Under the pieces are notes generated by a model, which was given only the letters and a program-made list of their open reading frames with translations, was not told the origin of the DNA and ran no database searches. From Actinernus sp. WN-2022 (taxonomy: Eukaryota > Cnidaria > Anthozoa > Actiniaria > Actinernidae): a DNA stretch of 64,000 nucleotides. Positions 35,601-41,198 of this stretch are shown here, piece by piece; position 1 is the first letter of the stretch; the number at the start of each line of letters is the position of its first letter. The stretch spans positions 31,701,867-31,765,866 of the forward strand of contig JAOWCC010001634.1 of assembly GCA_030867875.1 (NCBI GenBank). The letters run 5' to 3'. Position numbers and translations under genes: made by a program.

Positions 35601-37115
35601 TTTAGTCTTCCCTTAGTCATTTTGTGTAATTAAAATTAAATTTGGAGGTCACGAACATTATTTTCCGTGTCGAAGTCGAGCATAATTGTCAAAATCATGC
35701 GACAATTTTTATGCCGTTATGCTAATCACATGCGTGACGTCACGTGGTTTGCACATCTATATTCGTCTTTGTAAATAATACAAAATACAGTGCGTTTGTT
35801 TGTCTAATTCTCATTCTAAAAATGTCTTACTTGAGGGGCCTTGCCATCTGTGATATTTTTACTTTAAGAAGCCTTGTTGTACTATTGTGAATATAAATGT
35901 ACAAACCACTAACCCCTGGGAGCCCCCTAGATAAGCTTGTATTTGCTTTTGGGGCAAACACATCCGAATTATTAAAAAATACCCACTGACGTCACGCATG
36001 TAATTGGCATATCTTTAACGATTATGTATGTTTGCGCTCTACATATTTAATTTTAATTGCACAAAATGACCAAGGAAAGACTAAAATTTAATAAAATAGG
36101 TGATGGCGGATGCTCCTCAAAATATGCCCATTATATTGGACACATGACCAGCCTGGCAACGAGGTGATCGAACCCTGGCCAAAGAGGTCAGAGGCAAAGC
36201 GCTTACACCCAGGCTCCCGCGAGAGATGCTGCCGTTGGTTGCTAGGAACTTGTTTACTGATACTACTGGTTCCCATTTCTTGGCACTGTGGTATAGATGG
36301 TTTGCACTCAATCCCCAGAGATTCAAATGACAAGGGCATGGCGGCCATGTTGGTGTACAGAACAAAAGACGCTAACGAGGAATCTATTGTTAACTGTACA
36401 CCAACATGGCGGCTATGTTGATTCAGGTTAATAGCCATGATACCAGAAGTAGCATTTATTGTTCATGTAAGTTAACTTTGATATATTCTGTCATATGTTC
36501 TACAAGTGTGAAGAAACCAAGAAAGAAACCGAGGAAGCATACAATGAAATTACAGAAGTCGCTGGCAAAGAGGTAGGAAACATAATATAAAATTTAGTTT
36601 AGCGATTACTTAAAGATTTAGCGAGAGTAAAAAGATCAACTTTCGGCGCTAAACGAAAAATATCGGAAAATTCTGGGAAAAGAGAAAAGAATCAGGCGAA
36701 ATTTAGAGACCAATTGTTTGTAAACTGATGGAAGAGGAACATGATGTAGTAGAAATTGAGAATGAGGATGAATACATTTAGGCAGATTGAAAATATCAGG
36801 TAATTTTGGCGAATACAATTTTTGCGGCTACTAATTTTAGCGATTCACTCAAAAAATTGCCTTCAGGTATGTTGAATCGGACTAAAACCTCAATTGTAAA
36901 AAATGTTTTGGTTGACGTTAATCATAGAAGACGACAATATTAACGACAAAGTTTCATGATTTTTGTTCTAGATGAGCCGATTCAATCGGCAGCGAGTGCT
37001 GAGCCTACAGTCAAGCCTTATACAGTATGCAGAGTCTAGGATGAAGAATGGCCGTGACACGTACGCTATCCTCCTCAAACTAGTCAATGACATCAAGAAA
37101 GCAGACGAATCGTAG
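8690..37115 (+). CDS. SNX5/6-like: PX-BAR sorting nexin, SNX5/6/32-like (15 exons, 376 aa)
   Basis: The coding exons are 8690-8692, 8779-8889, 12216-12323, 20151-20220, 21281-21341, 21626-21701, 24257-24340, 25356-25430, 26048-26078, 32075-32159, 32539-32578, 33596-33682, 34675-34764, 36507-36572 and 36972-37115. All junctions are GT-AG and in frame. The predicted product is a peripheral endosomal membrane protein. The PX domain covers about residues 15-142: REYDDF at 52-57, the proline loop VPPLPMRP at 75-82, and the closing helix CRSLEKFLHLILVHP at 113-127. The rest (about 150-376) is a helical BAR region; AKDMLFRRTCKLVEFENATK matches the SNX5/6 BAR signature. At 376 residues it is slightly shorter than vertebrate SNX5/6 (about 404), and the linker after the proline loop is shorter, so it could be a divergent PX-BAR type. 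Family members shape endosomal tubules and sort cargo, often as heterodimers. Confidence 0.88.
8779..8889 (+). CDS. SNX5/6-like: Sorting nexin exon 2 (PX start)
   Basis: It encodes residues 2-38, including WNVKVLDASKDGEIVKFTLQ, the first strands of the PX fold. The donor is gtgagc and the phase is 0. Confidence 0.8.
9120..10454. other. Intron 2, no recognisable feature
   Basis: AT-rich intronic sequence between exon 2 and the TTAA element. I see no coding frame of note, no clear inverted termini and no tandem array. Confidence 0.5.
10459..11457. mobile_element. 999-bp non-autonomous element with TTAA target
   Basis: TTAA then AGTGCCACTAACC at the left and GGTTAGTGGCACT then TTAA at the right (TTAA 10455-10458, 11458-11461). 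TTAA targets are used by piggyBac and Kolobok elements. Subterminal sequence is rich in taccgcggt-type motifs on both sides. It lies in sorting nexin intron 2. Confidence 0.75.
10798..11030 (+). repeat. About 78-bp tandem repeat, three units
   Basis: Units begin ggccatttgtgtgttaaaac and contain cttcggaataatcttctcaa; three diverged copies sit head to tail inside the TTAA element. Confidence 0.7.
11462..12215. other. Rest of intron 2
   Basis: No gene or mobile element recognised. There are short acatgtac-type repeats near 11690-11710, a motif scattered through the window. Confidence 0.4.
12216..12323 (+). CDS. SNX5/6-like: Sorting nexin exon 3 (PX core)
   Basis: It encodes residues 39-74 with an acidic EEEE run and the PX signature REYDDFEWLYHCL. 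The acceptor is ttaag and the donor gtaagt. The alternative cag at 12220-12222 would break frame. Confidence 0.9.
12702..14954. mobile_element. 2.25-kb fold-back / MULE-like element in intron 3
   Basis: The arms are about 175-185 bp (left 12702-12880, right about 14784-14954). For example, gattgagacttgggatcgaa is mirrored by ttcgatcccaagtctcaatc. A perfect 10-bp direct repeat GCCACACTAG flanks it (12692-12701, 14955-14964). Terminal bases of the two arms differ slightly. The interior has short open frames (13045-13335, 13369-13581) with no recognised domain, and a palindromic insertion at 13621-14017. 9-10-bp TSDs with long arms suggest a Mutator-like origin. Confidence 0.75.
13621..14017. 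mobile_element. 397-bp near-perfect palindrome (MITE) nested in the fold-back
   Basis: The ends are CACAGGCAACCCAAGCTCT and its complement. The two arms, about 190 bp each, are almost identical around a short centre (ctctctttctt near 13815). A perfect 7-bp TSD GTTCAAC flanks it (13614-13620, 14018-14024). A half copy lies at 28963-29209 and a shorter relative at 37971-38114. Confidence 0.85.
15329..16891. mobile_element. 1.56-kb non-autonomous Tc1/mariner-like element
   Basis: CAGTCCCGCTCAAAAACTTT at the left and the mirrored aaactttttgagcaggactg at the right, with TA on both sides (15327-15328, 16892-16893). TA targets and CAGT termini fit Tc1/mariner. Subterminal regions repeat ggtggctagccgt many times on both ends. 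The 68-codon frame at 16463-16669 has no transposase features. Confidence 0.75.
17190..18505 (+). pseudogene. Degenerate non-LTR reverse transcriptase fragment
   Basis: ILGPVLFLIYVNDMPDVV is readable from about 17285, followed by SRISMFADDSKCYK, the FADD catalytic motif of reverse transcriptase. Later frames give LWAPQPVI and ATRFICKTLP pieces of the C-terminal region. Stops and frameshifts break it. The 3' end is a ttaaataaataaataaa tail near 18500. It lies in the sense orientation in sorting nexin intron 3. Confidence 0.8.
18571..19514. mobile_element. 944-bp hAT-like element with internal palindrome
   Basis: CAGGGCTCGAAATT and AATTTCGAGCCCTG are perfect complements with a 5-bp TSD TGTAT (18566-18570, 19515-19519). 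Subterminal sequence repeats tacgcctaaa and its complement. Inside, 18735-18892 and about 18974-19122 form a large inverted repeat, so both arms read as a nearly identical 50-codon frame. hAT elements usually make 8-bp TSDs; 5-bp subgroups are known. Confidence 0.65.
19520..20150. other. 3' part of intron 3
   Basis: Unassigned intronic sequence with several tacatgtacatgtac runs near 19934. No gene or complete element seen. Confidence 0.4.
20151..20220 (+). CDS. SNX5/6-like: Sorting nexin exon 4 (PX proline loop)
   Basis: It encodes VPPLPMRPVVTAIAAEAKSK and the next few residues. PPxPxxP is the polyproline loop of PX domains. It ends in phase 1 and the split Gly codon is completed at 21281. 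Confidence 0.9.
21281..21341 (+). CDS. SNX5/6-like: Sorting nexin exon 5
   Basis: It encodes KHAKNMIADEFSKDCRSLE after the split Gly. Arg114 of CRSLEKF sits where PX domains carry a conserved basic residue. The donor is gtaaga. Confidence 0.85.
21626..21701 (+). CDS. SNX5/6-like: Sorting nexin exon 6 (PX end)
   Basis: It encodes FLHLILVHPAFKKDGDLEKF and LTDDQ, the characteristic last helices of a PX domain (FLxxLxxHPxF...FLT). The acceptor is tttccag and the donor gtatgt. Confidence 0.9.
22235..22502. mobile_element. hAT-like short element
   Basis: The termini are CAGGGGCATAACTTAGCC and ggctatgtcactg. The interior (gttgggtttgaggagctgtt) recurs in reverse at about 41430-41700 inside the cysteine-rich gene, showing a dispersed family. 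Confidence 0.55.
22605..23515. mobile_element. 911-bp piggyBac-like non-autonomous element
   Basis: TTAA-CCCTTTC at the left (22601) and GAAAGGG-TTAA at the right (to 23519). TTAA target and CCCTTT termini are piggyBac hallmarks. Two overlapping frames near 22989-23415 lack the DDD transposase motifs. Confidence 0.75.
23748..24256. other. End of intron 6
   Basis: No recognisable gene or element. A C-rich run followed by A (23636-23660) lies just upstream, inside the 22196-23747 element. Confidence 0.4.
24257..24340 (+). CDS. SNX5/6-like: Sorting nexin exon 7
   Basis: It encodes residues 144-171 (APVRAKVKKGLFDNISKTVG and on), the PX-BAR linker with a likely amphipathic basic stretch. In-frame reading continues past the donor gtattt for 18 codons, so the exon end rests on the donor and on the next exon's phase. 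Confidence 0.8.
24661..25122. mobile_element. MITE with TA ends and cttataagccaca repeats
   Basis: taccatagctgatcacttat at the left and tgatccaactacagta at the right are imperfect complements next to TA. Three internal blocks carry ataagccacacccctaactt. About 460 bp, in intron 7. Confidence 0.55.
25356..25430 (+). CDS. SNX5/6-like: Sorting nexin exon 8
   Basis: It encodes residues 172-196 (DIDEDFQKHRDFVDKYSLAN and on), the first BAR helix. The donor is gtaagt. Confidence 0.85.
26048..26078 (+). CDS. SNX5/6-like: Sorting nexin exon 9 (31-bp microexon)
   Basis: It encodes NFSKMVHAQQ plus one base. The split Arg codon is completed at 32075 after a 6-kb intron that holds the LINE. The acceptor is tttgcag and the donor gtaagt. 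Its small size makes it easy to miss. Confidence 0.8.
26498..26816. mobile_element. 319-bp MITE of the CCCGGGG / cccctaaaaggtac family
   Basis: CCCGGGGGG-ttactcccatat and the mirrored agggagtccccccccggg bound it, with a 7-bp TSD ATGGATT (26491-26497, 26817-26823). The interior repeats cccctaaaaggtac and contains gggcgtgg, as in the element at 85-459. The ends pair gatgctcgtcg with cgacgagcatc. Confidence 0.75.
26824..28473. other. Intron 9, unassigned repeat sequence
   Basis: 27693-27830 (cgttcaggttttatgacctg) closely matches 56605-56720, so part of this is a dispersed repeat. No coding signal recognised. Confidence 0.4.
28474..28914. mobile_element. 441-bp element with ggtaagtggt array
   Basis: GGCTAAAGTGAACAATCTGCA and the mirrored tgcagattattcactttagcc are the ends; TTGGCCTA / TTGGTCTA is a possible imperfect 8-bp TSD. 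Subterminal copies of ggtaagtggt at 28510-28590 and about 28850 are inverted to accacttacc near 28867. Confidence 0.65.
28963..29209. mobile_element. Half copy of the CACAGG palindrome
   Basis: It matches the left arm of the element at 13621-14017 (cacaggcaacccaagctcta; ggttaaaatcaactgaaata) through its centre (gggctttttttcc / ggaaaaaaagcc). The right arm is then lost, close to the start of the LINE. No right arm is seen beyond the LINE. Confidence 0.7.
29262..32020 (+). mobile_element. 5'-truncated CR1/jockey-type LINE in sorting nexin intron 9
   Basis: It opens inside the endonuclease domain and runs through a full reverse transcriptase and C-terminal region to a (TTG) repeat tail at 32001-32020. 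A possible short TSD AACAGAA occurs at 29245-29251 and 32021-32027. It lies in the sense orientation and ends 55 bases before exon 10. The enzyme is inactive (see the pseudogene entry). Confidence 0.88.
29274..31690 (+). pseudogene. LINE ORF2: endonuclease tail and reverse transcriptase, broken
   Basis: TSTLIDNIFFNSIEHF and LVYDLTDHLPNF are the last endonuclease motifs (terminal Asp-His). The reverse transcriptase includes NYRPISLL, FLDFSKAFDTVNHEILLKKL, GIPQRSVLGPILFLLYINDF and the catalytic LFADDANLF. The C-terminal region follows (YLGVLIDSNLSWKPQID). The breaks I see are a frameshift near 30305, a stop and shift near 30440, an in-frame TAA at 31003-31005, and a shift near 31608. The gag-like first ORF and most of the endonuclease are missing. 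Confidence 0.9.
32075..32159 (+). CDS. SNX5/6-like: Sorting nexin exon 10
   Basis: It encodes VALSLSELSGSLLTASTLDE followed by VSSKKLKK, BAR helix. It starts 55 bases after the LINE tail. The donor gtaggt overlaps an apparent in-frame TAG that is intronic. Confidence 0.85.
32539..32578 (+). CDS. SNX5/6-like: Sorting nexin exon 11 (40 bp)
   Basis: It completes a Lys codon and encodes TLILYAGALSSSK. The acceptor is ttcacag and the donor gttagt. Confidence 0.8.
33196..33583. mobile_element. Palindromic MITE abutting exon 12
   Basis: ttagccaattc and tctgattaagaag at the left are mirrored by cttaatcagatta and aatggctaattc at the right, and cgcaaaaataagagagaat by tctcttatttttgcg. Arms are about 140 bp. 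The right end lies about 13 bases before exon 12. Confidence 0.6.
33596..33682 (+). CDS. SNX5/6-like: Sorting nexin exon 12
   Basis: It encodes DCYDVMSTNDENTLGFTLNL and YSRYMDSAK, aligning with the SNX5/6 segment that ends in the AAKD motif. A palindromic MITE ends about 13 bases before it. Confidence 0.85.
34400..34647. mobile_element. Partial copy of the TTTAAAGGGGCTATGTCA MITE
   Basis: It matches 44018-44316 from about 34420 (catgtgggatg; caatcaagcattgagg) to the terminus catgacatagcccctttaa at 34647. It ends 27 bases before exon 13, so the acceptor lies just outside the element. Confidence 0.65.
34675..34764 (+). CDS. SNX5/6-like: Sorting nexin exon 13 (BAR signature)
   Basis: It encodes DMLFRRTCKLVEFENATKAL and EKAKPQKKEQ, the best match to the SNX5/6/32 BAR helix (DLLYRRT..L.DYEN..KALDKA pattern). 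The donor is gtacaa. Confidence 0.92.
34882..35170. mobile_element. Fold-back repeat in intron 13
   Basis: ctaattgttttagtataaac pairs with gtttatactaattgggatta, and ctagtcggac with gtccactag. A side hairpin (cctcatgggcta / tagcccatgagg) sits at 34890-34920. Confidence 0.5.
35552..36098. mobile_element. Fold-back repeat in intron 13
   Basis: actaaagtttagtcttccct pairs with gaccaaggaaagactaaaat, and tgtgtaattaaaattaaat with atttaattttaattgcaca. The outer taaagtgcctatgaag also begins the repeat at 54712. gtgacgtcac occurs in both halves. Confidence 0.5.
36100..36440. repeat. Dispersed repeat segment in intron 13
   Basis: gatggcggatgctcctcaaa and atgaccagcctg resemble 3190-3270 and 35350-35460. 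An internal pair, ggcggccatgttggtgtaca and tgtacaccaacatggcggct, forms a hairpin. Confidence 0.5.
36507..36572 (+). CDS. SNX5/6-like: Sorting nexin exon 14
   Basis: It encodes CEETKKETEEAYNEITEVAG and KE, a coiled-coil-like charged helix. The acceptor is tacaag and the donor gtagga. Confidence 0.85.
36972..37115 (+). CDS. SNX5/6-like: Sorting nexin exon 15 and stop
   Basis: It encodes residues 330-376, including MSRFNRQRVLSLQSSLIQYA and ending KKADES, then TAG. FNRQRVLSLQSSL corresponds to the FKxxRVxxFRKNL helix near the C terminus of SNX5/6. The poly(A) site is not resolved. Confidence 0.9.
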   Translation: MSRFNRQRVLSLQSSLIQYAESRMKNGRDTYAILLKLVNDIKKADES

Positions 37116-37970
37116 ATCAATAGATTTCCCATGATGCATCTACCGTGTACTTGCACGTATTTCATTATTGAATTTAAGATACGGCGACTACGGTCTAGGA
37201 CTACGGTTGGATGTGCCTAGCGCAACGAATGGCGCGAAAATGTCAAAATCCCCACATAAGCTTTGCCCATAAATGCTGTAAACTAGAACAGAAAGCAATT
37301 TATTGTGTAGTTTAAAGGTTGGCCATTGAAATATCCAAAATAGTGATGAATTTCTTACCTTAAATCTAACTCCTAACGAGTGTCTCGTCCCAGTCCTTTA
37401 TTGGTGCGCGTCCGTAGTCATTGACCGTAGCATGAAATTCATATATAAATCAATATATATTTTTGTTTTTTAGTTTATTTTGCAAAGCAAGTGATGCTCC
37501 CTCCTGGTAATTGGAATGAATGTCAAAATGACTTCGCAAATTTCTCAATTAAAAAAATCAGTAATGAGAAAAGTTTCAAAAATGATAACATTTTAGTCTA
37601 TTTCTCTCATTCAAATATCTTCCATCTAGTATTAAGATGTTTTATTAAATTGTTGCACGTTTACCTTTGTAGTGTACGAACGAATTATGCGTTGATTGAC
37701 CGTATCCCAGAATAAGAATAGATGAATCGTCTGGAAATCACTGGTTCAGGCACATTTTACACTGTAAGCTACAAATACTTGCTGAAATGTGAGATTTATT
37801 ATACATTTATTGTATATTCCAGTGGCTAAAATAATCCTTATTTAGGCGATTTGTAGTACATTTTGTGTATTCTTATTCTGGAATATGATCAATTTATTTC
37901 TTTTGTCTTTATCTCTTTCTCTCGTTCAAATGCCTCCCATTTAGTATCAAGATGAATTGGATTGTTGCAC

Positions 37971-38114
37971 TACAGGAATCCCAAGCTCTGTTAATGGCTA
38001 TTTTATAAGGGTTTGCATGGGAATTTTAAAATCTAGCTTTTCTTTAAATGTACCTAACGGTAATAAAATGAATAAAACTTAAAATAGCCATGAACAGAGC
38101 TTGGTCTTCCTGTG
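37971..38114. mobile_element. 144-bp palindromic MITE, CACAGG family
   Basis: tacaggaatcccaagctctg at the left and cagagcttggtcttcctgtg at the right; the arms continue through taatggctatttta. Flanks GTTGCAC and ATTGCAT are an imperfect 7-bp TSD. It lies downstream of the sorting nexin. Confidence 0.7.
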
Positions 38115-38454
38115 ATTGCATGTACATTTCTAATGTTGAAAACGCTCCTTTTTCTACAGATTAGTAAATATGGCAATACTGATATACCAGGATCGATTAG
38201 TGGCAGAAGTTTGATAGTATTGACCTCACAATAAAGTAGTTTAAATTTGATCTTTAATTTGGCATCACCAGTATATACATTGTGTATCTACATTTCTATG
38301 TCGACTTTGTAAAAATATAGATTACGTGAAACAAATGTTCTGGCATCCACTTTCCGTTCGTTCCAGGCAATTTTTATGACTTTGCCTTACTTCCTGTATT
38401 GTGTGTATCATAGTGTGGTACATAATTTCAGGAAATCAGAGAGATCCAAAATGA

Positions 38455-38815
38455 TAGACATTTCAATAAAGTTTGTCAGTTTGGGATAGAAATTTAGATA
38501 TGGAGGAAGCTGTTTGTCAGTTTGGAATAGAAATTTAGATATGGAGGTAAGTGTTTGTCAGTTTGGAGTTTGGGATAGAAATTGAGATATGGAGGAAAGT
38601 GTTTATCAGTGTGGGATAGAAATTGAGATATGGAGGAAAGTGTTTGTCAGTTTGGGATAGAAATTGAAATATAGAGGATATGGTGGAGTTTGGGATATAA
38701 ATTGAGATATGGAGGAAACTGTTTGTCAGTGTGGGATATAAATTGAGATATGGAGGAAAGTGTTTGTCAGTTTGGGATAGAAATTGCATGAGATATGGAG
38801 GAAACTGTTTTTCTT
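38455..38815 (+). repeat. About 42-bp minisatellite
   Basis: Eight or so units of gtttgtcagtttgggataga followed by aattgagatatggaggaaa. The 112-codon reverse-strand frame over it is only the repeat translated. Confidence 0.85.
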
Positions 38816-38819
38816 TTGT

Positions 38820-40088
38820 AAAATGCCATACTATTTTTTCCCGGTTCTCATCGTCCGTTCGCCCGCGACCCAAATTTTTGGCTTAAAAAGGTAGAAACTT
38901 CAATAGAAAGCAAGAGAGAGCCAAGTCACCTTGTGTAAGTTACCTGTGACCCCTCCCCCAGGTTCGAAAAAAAACCGAATGAATAGGAATAAAAATACCA
39001 AAAACAAAACCTACGTTAGAATGCAGGATATTACATTTCAGCAAAACAAATTTTAAAAATTCCCGAGGGATAATTCTGCCTACGCCCTGATTTCTTGGGG
39101 AATCGGCCAACTGGCATTGAGAGGAAGTGAGACCCTTGGCACTTTATGATTTAAACGTTCTCTGACTCGAATAAACGTCAATTGAGCTACTTGCAGTTTA
39201 CACGGCTGATTAATGTATCCTAAGTGTGGTGTCCTTGACTAGGTAACTGTTATTGTACTAAGTACACAGGCTTTATTTACAGTGGTTAACACGTTTACTG
39301 TGAGTACAAAGCTGACTCCTCTACCACTTGGCCCGACTTGCGCGCGCACTCGCCGGTAAACTCGCGAATCCTACATTTGTACATACTGTATTCGTACATT
39401 TCTCCAAATCACGAATAATAAATGGCTATAGATCTGTTTTCACGAATTATGAACTCAATACTCCTTTATCAAATATTACGTTGTTTTTATAATAGTTGTC
39501 AACGTCAAACTAGTAATTACCCTAAAAAGTGCCACTTCGACGAAAATTTACTATTTCGATTTGCCACTTTTTCAGTGTCAATAGGTCAATCAGTATTAGA
39601 AATATCCGAAATAGAAAAAAATATTCCCTAATGGGCATGTTAAACCACAAAATTTTAGGAGAGTTTACCTGTAAAATTATGTCCTCCATGGAAGCCGTTC
39701 TCAGTATTCAGCGGAAGTGAGTGTCATACATGCACTCCGGTGGCGCGAAACTAGCGTGCATAAAAAAAGTAAAAAGTAGTCCACCTCGCAAAGCGGTGAT
39801 AAATATAACTTTCTTCTTACGTACGTGAAGATGTTTTTAGTAGAAATATGCCTCCAGGCGTTGTCTTCTGCAGGCGAGCGTTAAGTGTATGACATCACTT
39901 CCGCTGAATAAACCTTTGTTTAAAACGGCCTCTTGTAATGGCGGACGTTTAGATTCAATATTCGGAGCTAAAAAAATAAGACTTCCTGTCGTTGTATTGA
40001 AAAACAATTTGAACTGGTAGTAATATATCAACTCTACTTTATGAATATGCAAAACCATTGATATGTCAAAATTTGATCGTAGTGGCAC
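38820..40088. other. Intergenic spacer
   Basis: No gene recognised. Short frames near 39422-39720 lack domains. The left border of the duplicated promoter block is at about 40089. Confidence 0.45.
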
Positions 40089-41117
40089 TTGGCTCTGTTT
40101 CGGAGTTTCAACGAGGCACCGAGTAAAATGCGCACGACTAACAATACATGCTTCTCACGACTTTCTTAGAGAAAGTGAGGTTTTTAAAATTCTTACTCTG
40201 AAATCTCCGCGATTTATTGGCGAAGAAACACAAAGAGGAGAGATCGGTAGTTTACAGTTCAAGGCTTGAAACTCATTTCAGTATTATTTTGGACAGAGAG
40301 ATTCCGACAATCGACGCTGTTTACGTTCGTTCATTATTGGGCGATTGTCCGGGGGTTGGGGAGGGGGGATTGGACTCGCATATAGAAGTGACTGGATGCT
40401 TGTCGGAAATTTGAAAAGTACCAGAATCTCGTCCTATGGGCGTGGTTCACATTTGTTTTTTACATTAAAAAGTACCAATCTCCAAACACACATTAATTGC
40501 AATTGACTGAAAATAACAAGCTGCGAAGCCAGGCCAAGATATCATTAAACGATGATTTTATTTTTAATTAGGACAAGTAGTAATACCCTAAAAAGTACTA
40601 AGATAACCACGACTGCGGACGTTTCAAATTGAACACAACTGGTACCAAACTACGCATTTTAACACTTAGAAGGTACGACGAGTATCCCCGACAGTGCCAC
40701 TCGTAGGGAAGACCGGTGATTTAACGCTACGGAGATCTCCAAACATGCCGTTCGTAACACAAATAGTGTGGCGTTCGGCATTAATTGCTTCCAGTTTACT
40801 CTGCTGCTAATTCTCAATGCGTTCTTAGGTGTCACCTCTGTATAAATACAGCTATTCGTTCTGCTGTAAAAATCTTACAAATTCGCAAGTAGAGTTTCTC
40901 CAAACCTCTTCCTGGGTTCAACTAACAGCATTGTTCACTCAAGAAAAGTGTTTTGAGTTTTCCCTGCTGTTTACACTGACTTGGAATAAACAGCTGAATT
41001 CTTGCCACCGGTAAGGTATAAAACAGCGAACTCCAACAGCGGAAGGACACTATCTTGTATTAGACTGCTTGTACCTTGTGCTAAGTCATAATATAGTTGT
41101 GCTCAAGAGGCTCCATA
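40089..41117 (+). promoter_or_regulatory. Promoter and leader of the cysteine-rich gene, copy 1 of a duplicated block
   Basis: TATAAAA at 41017-41023 lies about 100 bases before the ATG, giving a predicted start near 41045-41050. The whole block recurs at 62947-63932 with scattered indels. Bases 40345-40690 are a remnant of the cccctaaaaggtac MITE family (gggcgtggttcac; ggtacgacgag), also present in copy 2, so it inserted before the duplication. Confidence 0.75.
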
Positions 41118-41198
41118 ATGAAGGCTGTGCTGATTTCGTTGGCTGTTCTGGTTGTGGCAGTGGTCGCCGATGAGAGAGAGCGTCGATTCTTGTTCAAT
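41118..41198 (+). CDS. Cysteine-rich gene exon 1 (signal peptide)
   Basis: It encodes residues 1-27, a hydrophobic signal peptide then DERERRFLFN. The donor is gtaagt. Copy 2 begins identically at 63933 but reads ASNERER after the hydrophobic core. Confidence 0.88.

Noticed and set aside
38455..38815. CRISPR-like array
   Set aside because: Units are directly contiguous with no unique spacers, and the genome is eukaryotic.
38455..38873. Reverse-strand 112-codon protein with F-P-P-Y-L repeats
   Set aside because: It is the translation of a 42-bp minisatellite; no start context, splice sites or conserved domain.
40829..41014. Upstream coding exon of the cysteine-rich gene
   Set aside because: The copy-2 counterpart is frameshifted by a small deletion, so the frame is not conserved.
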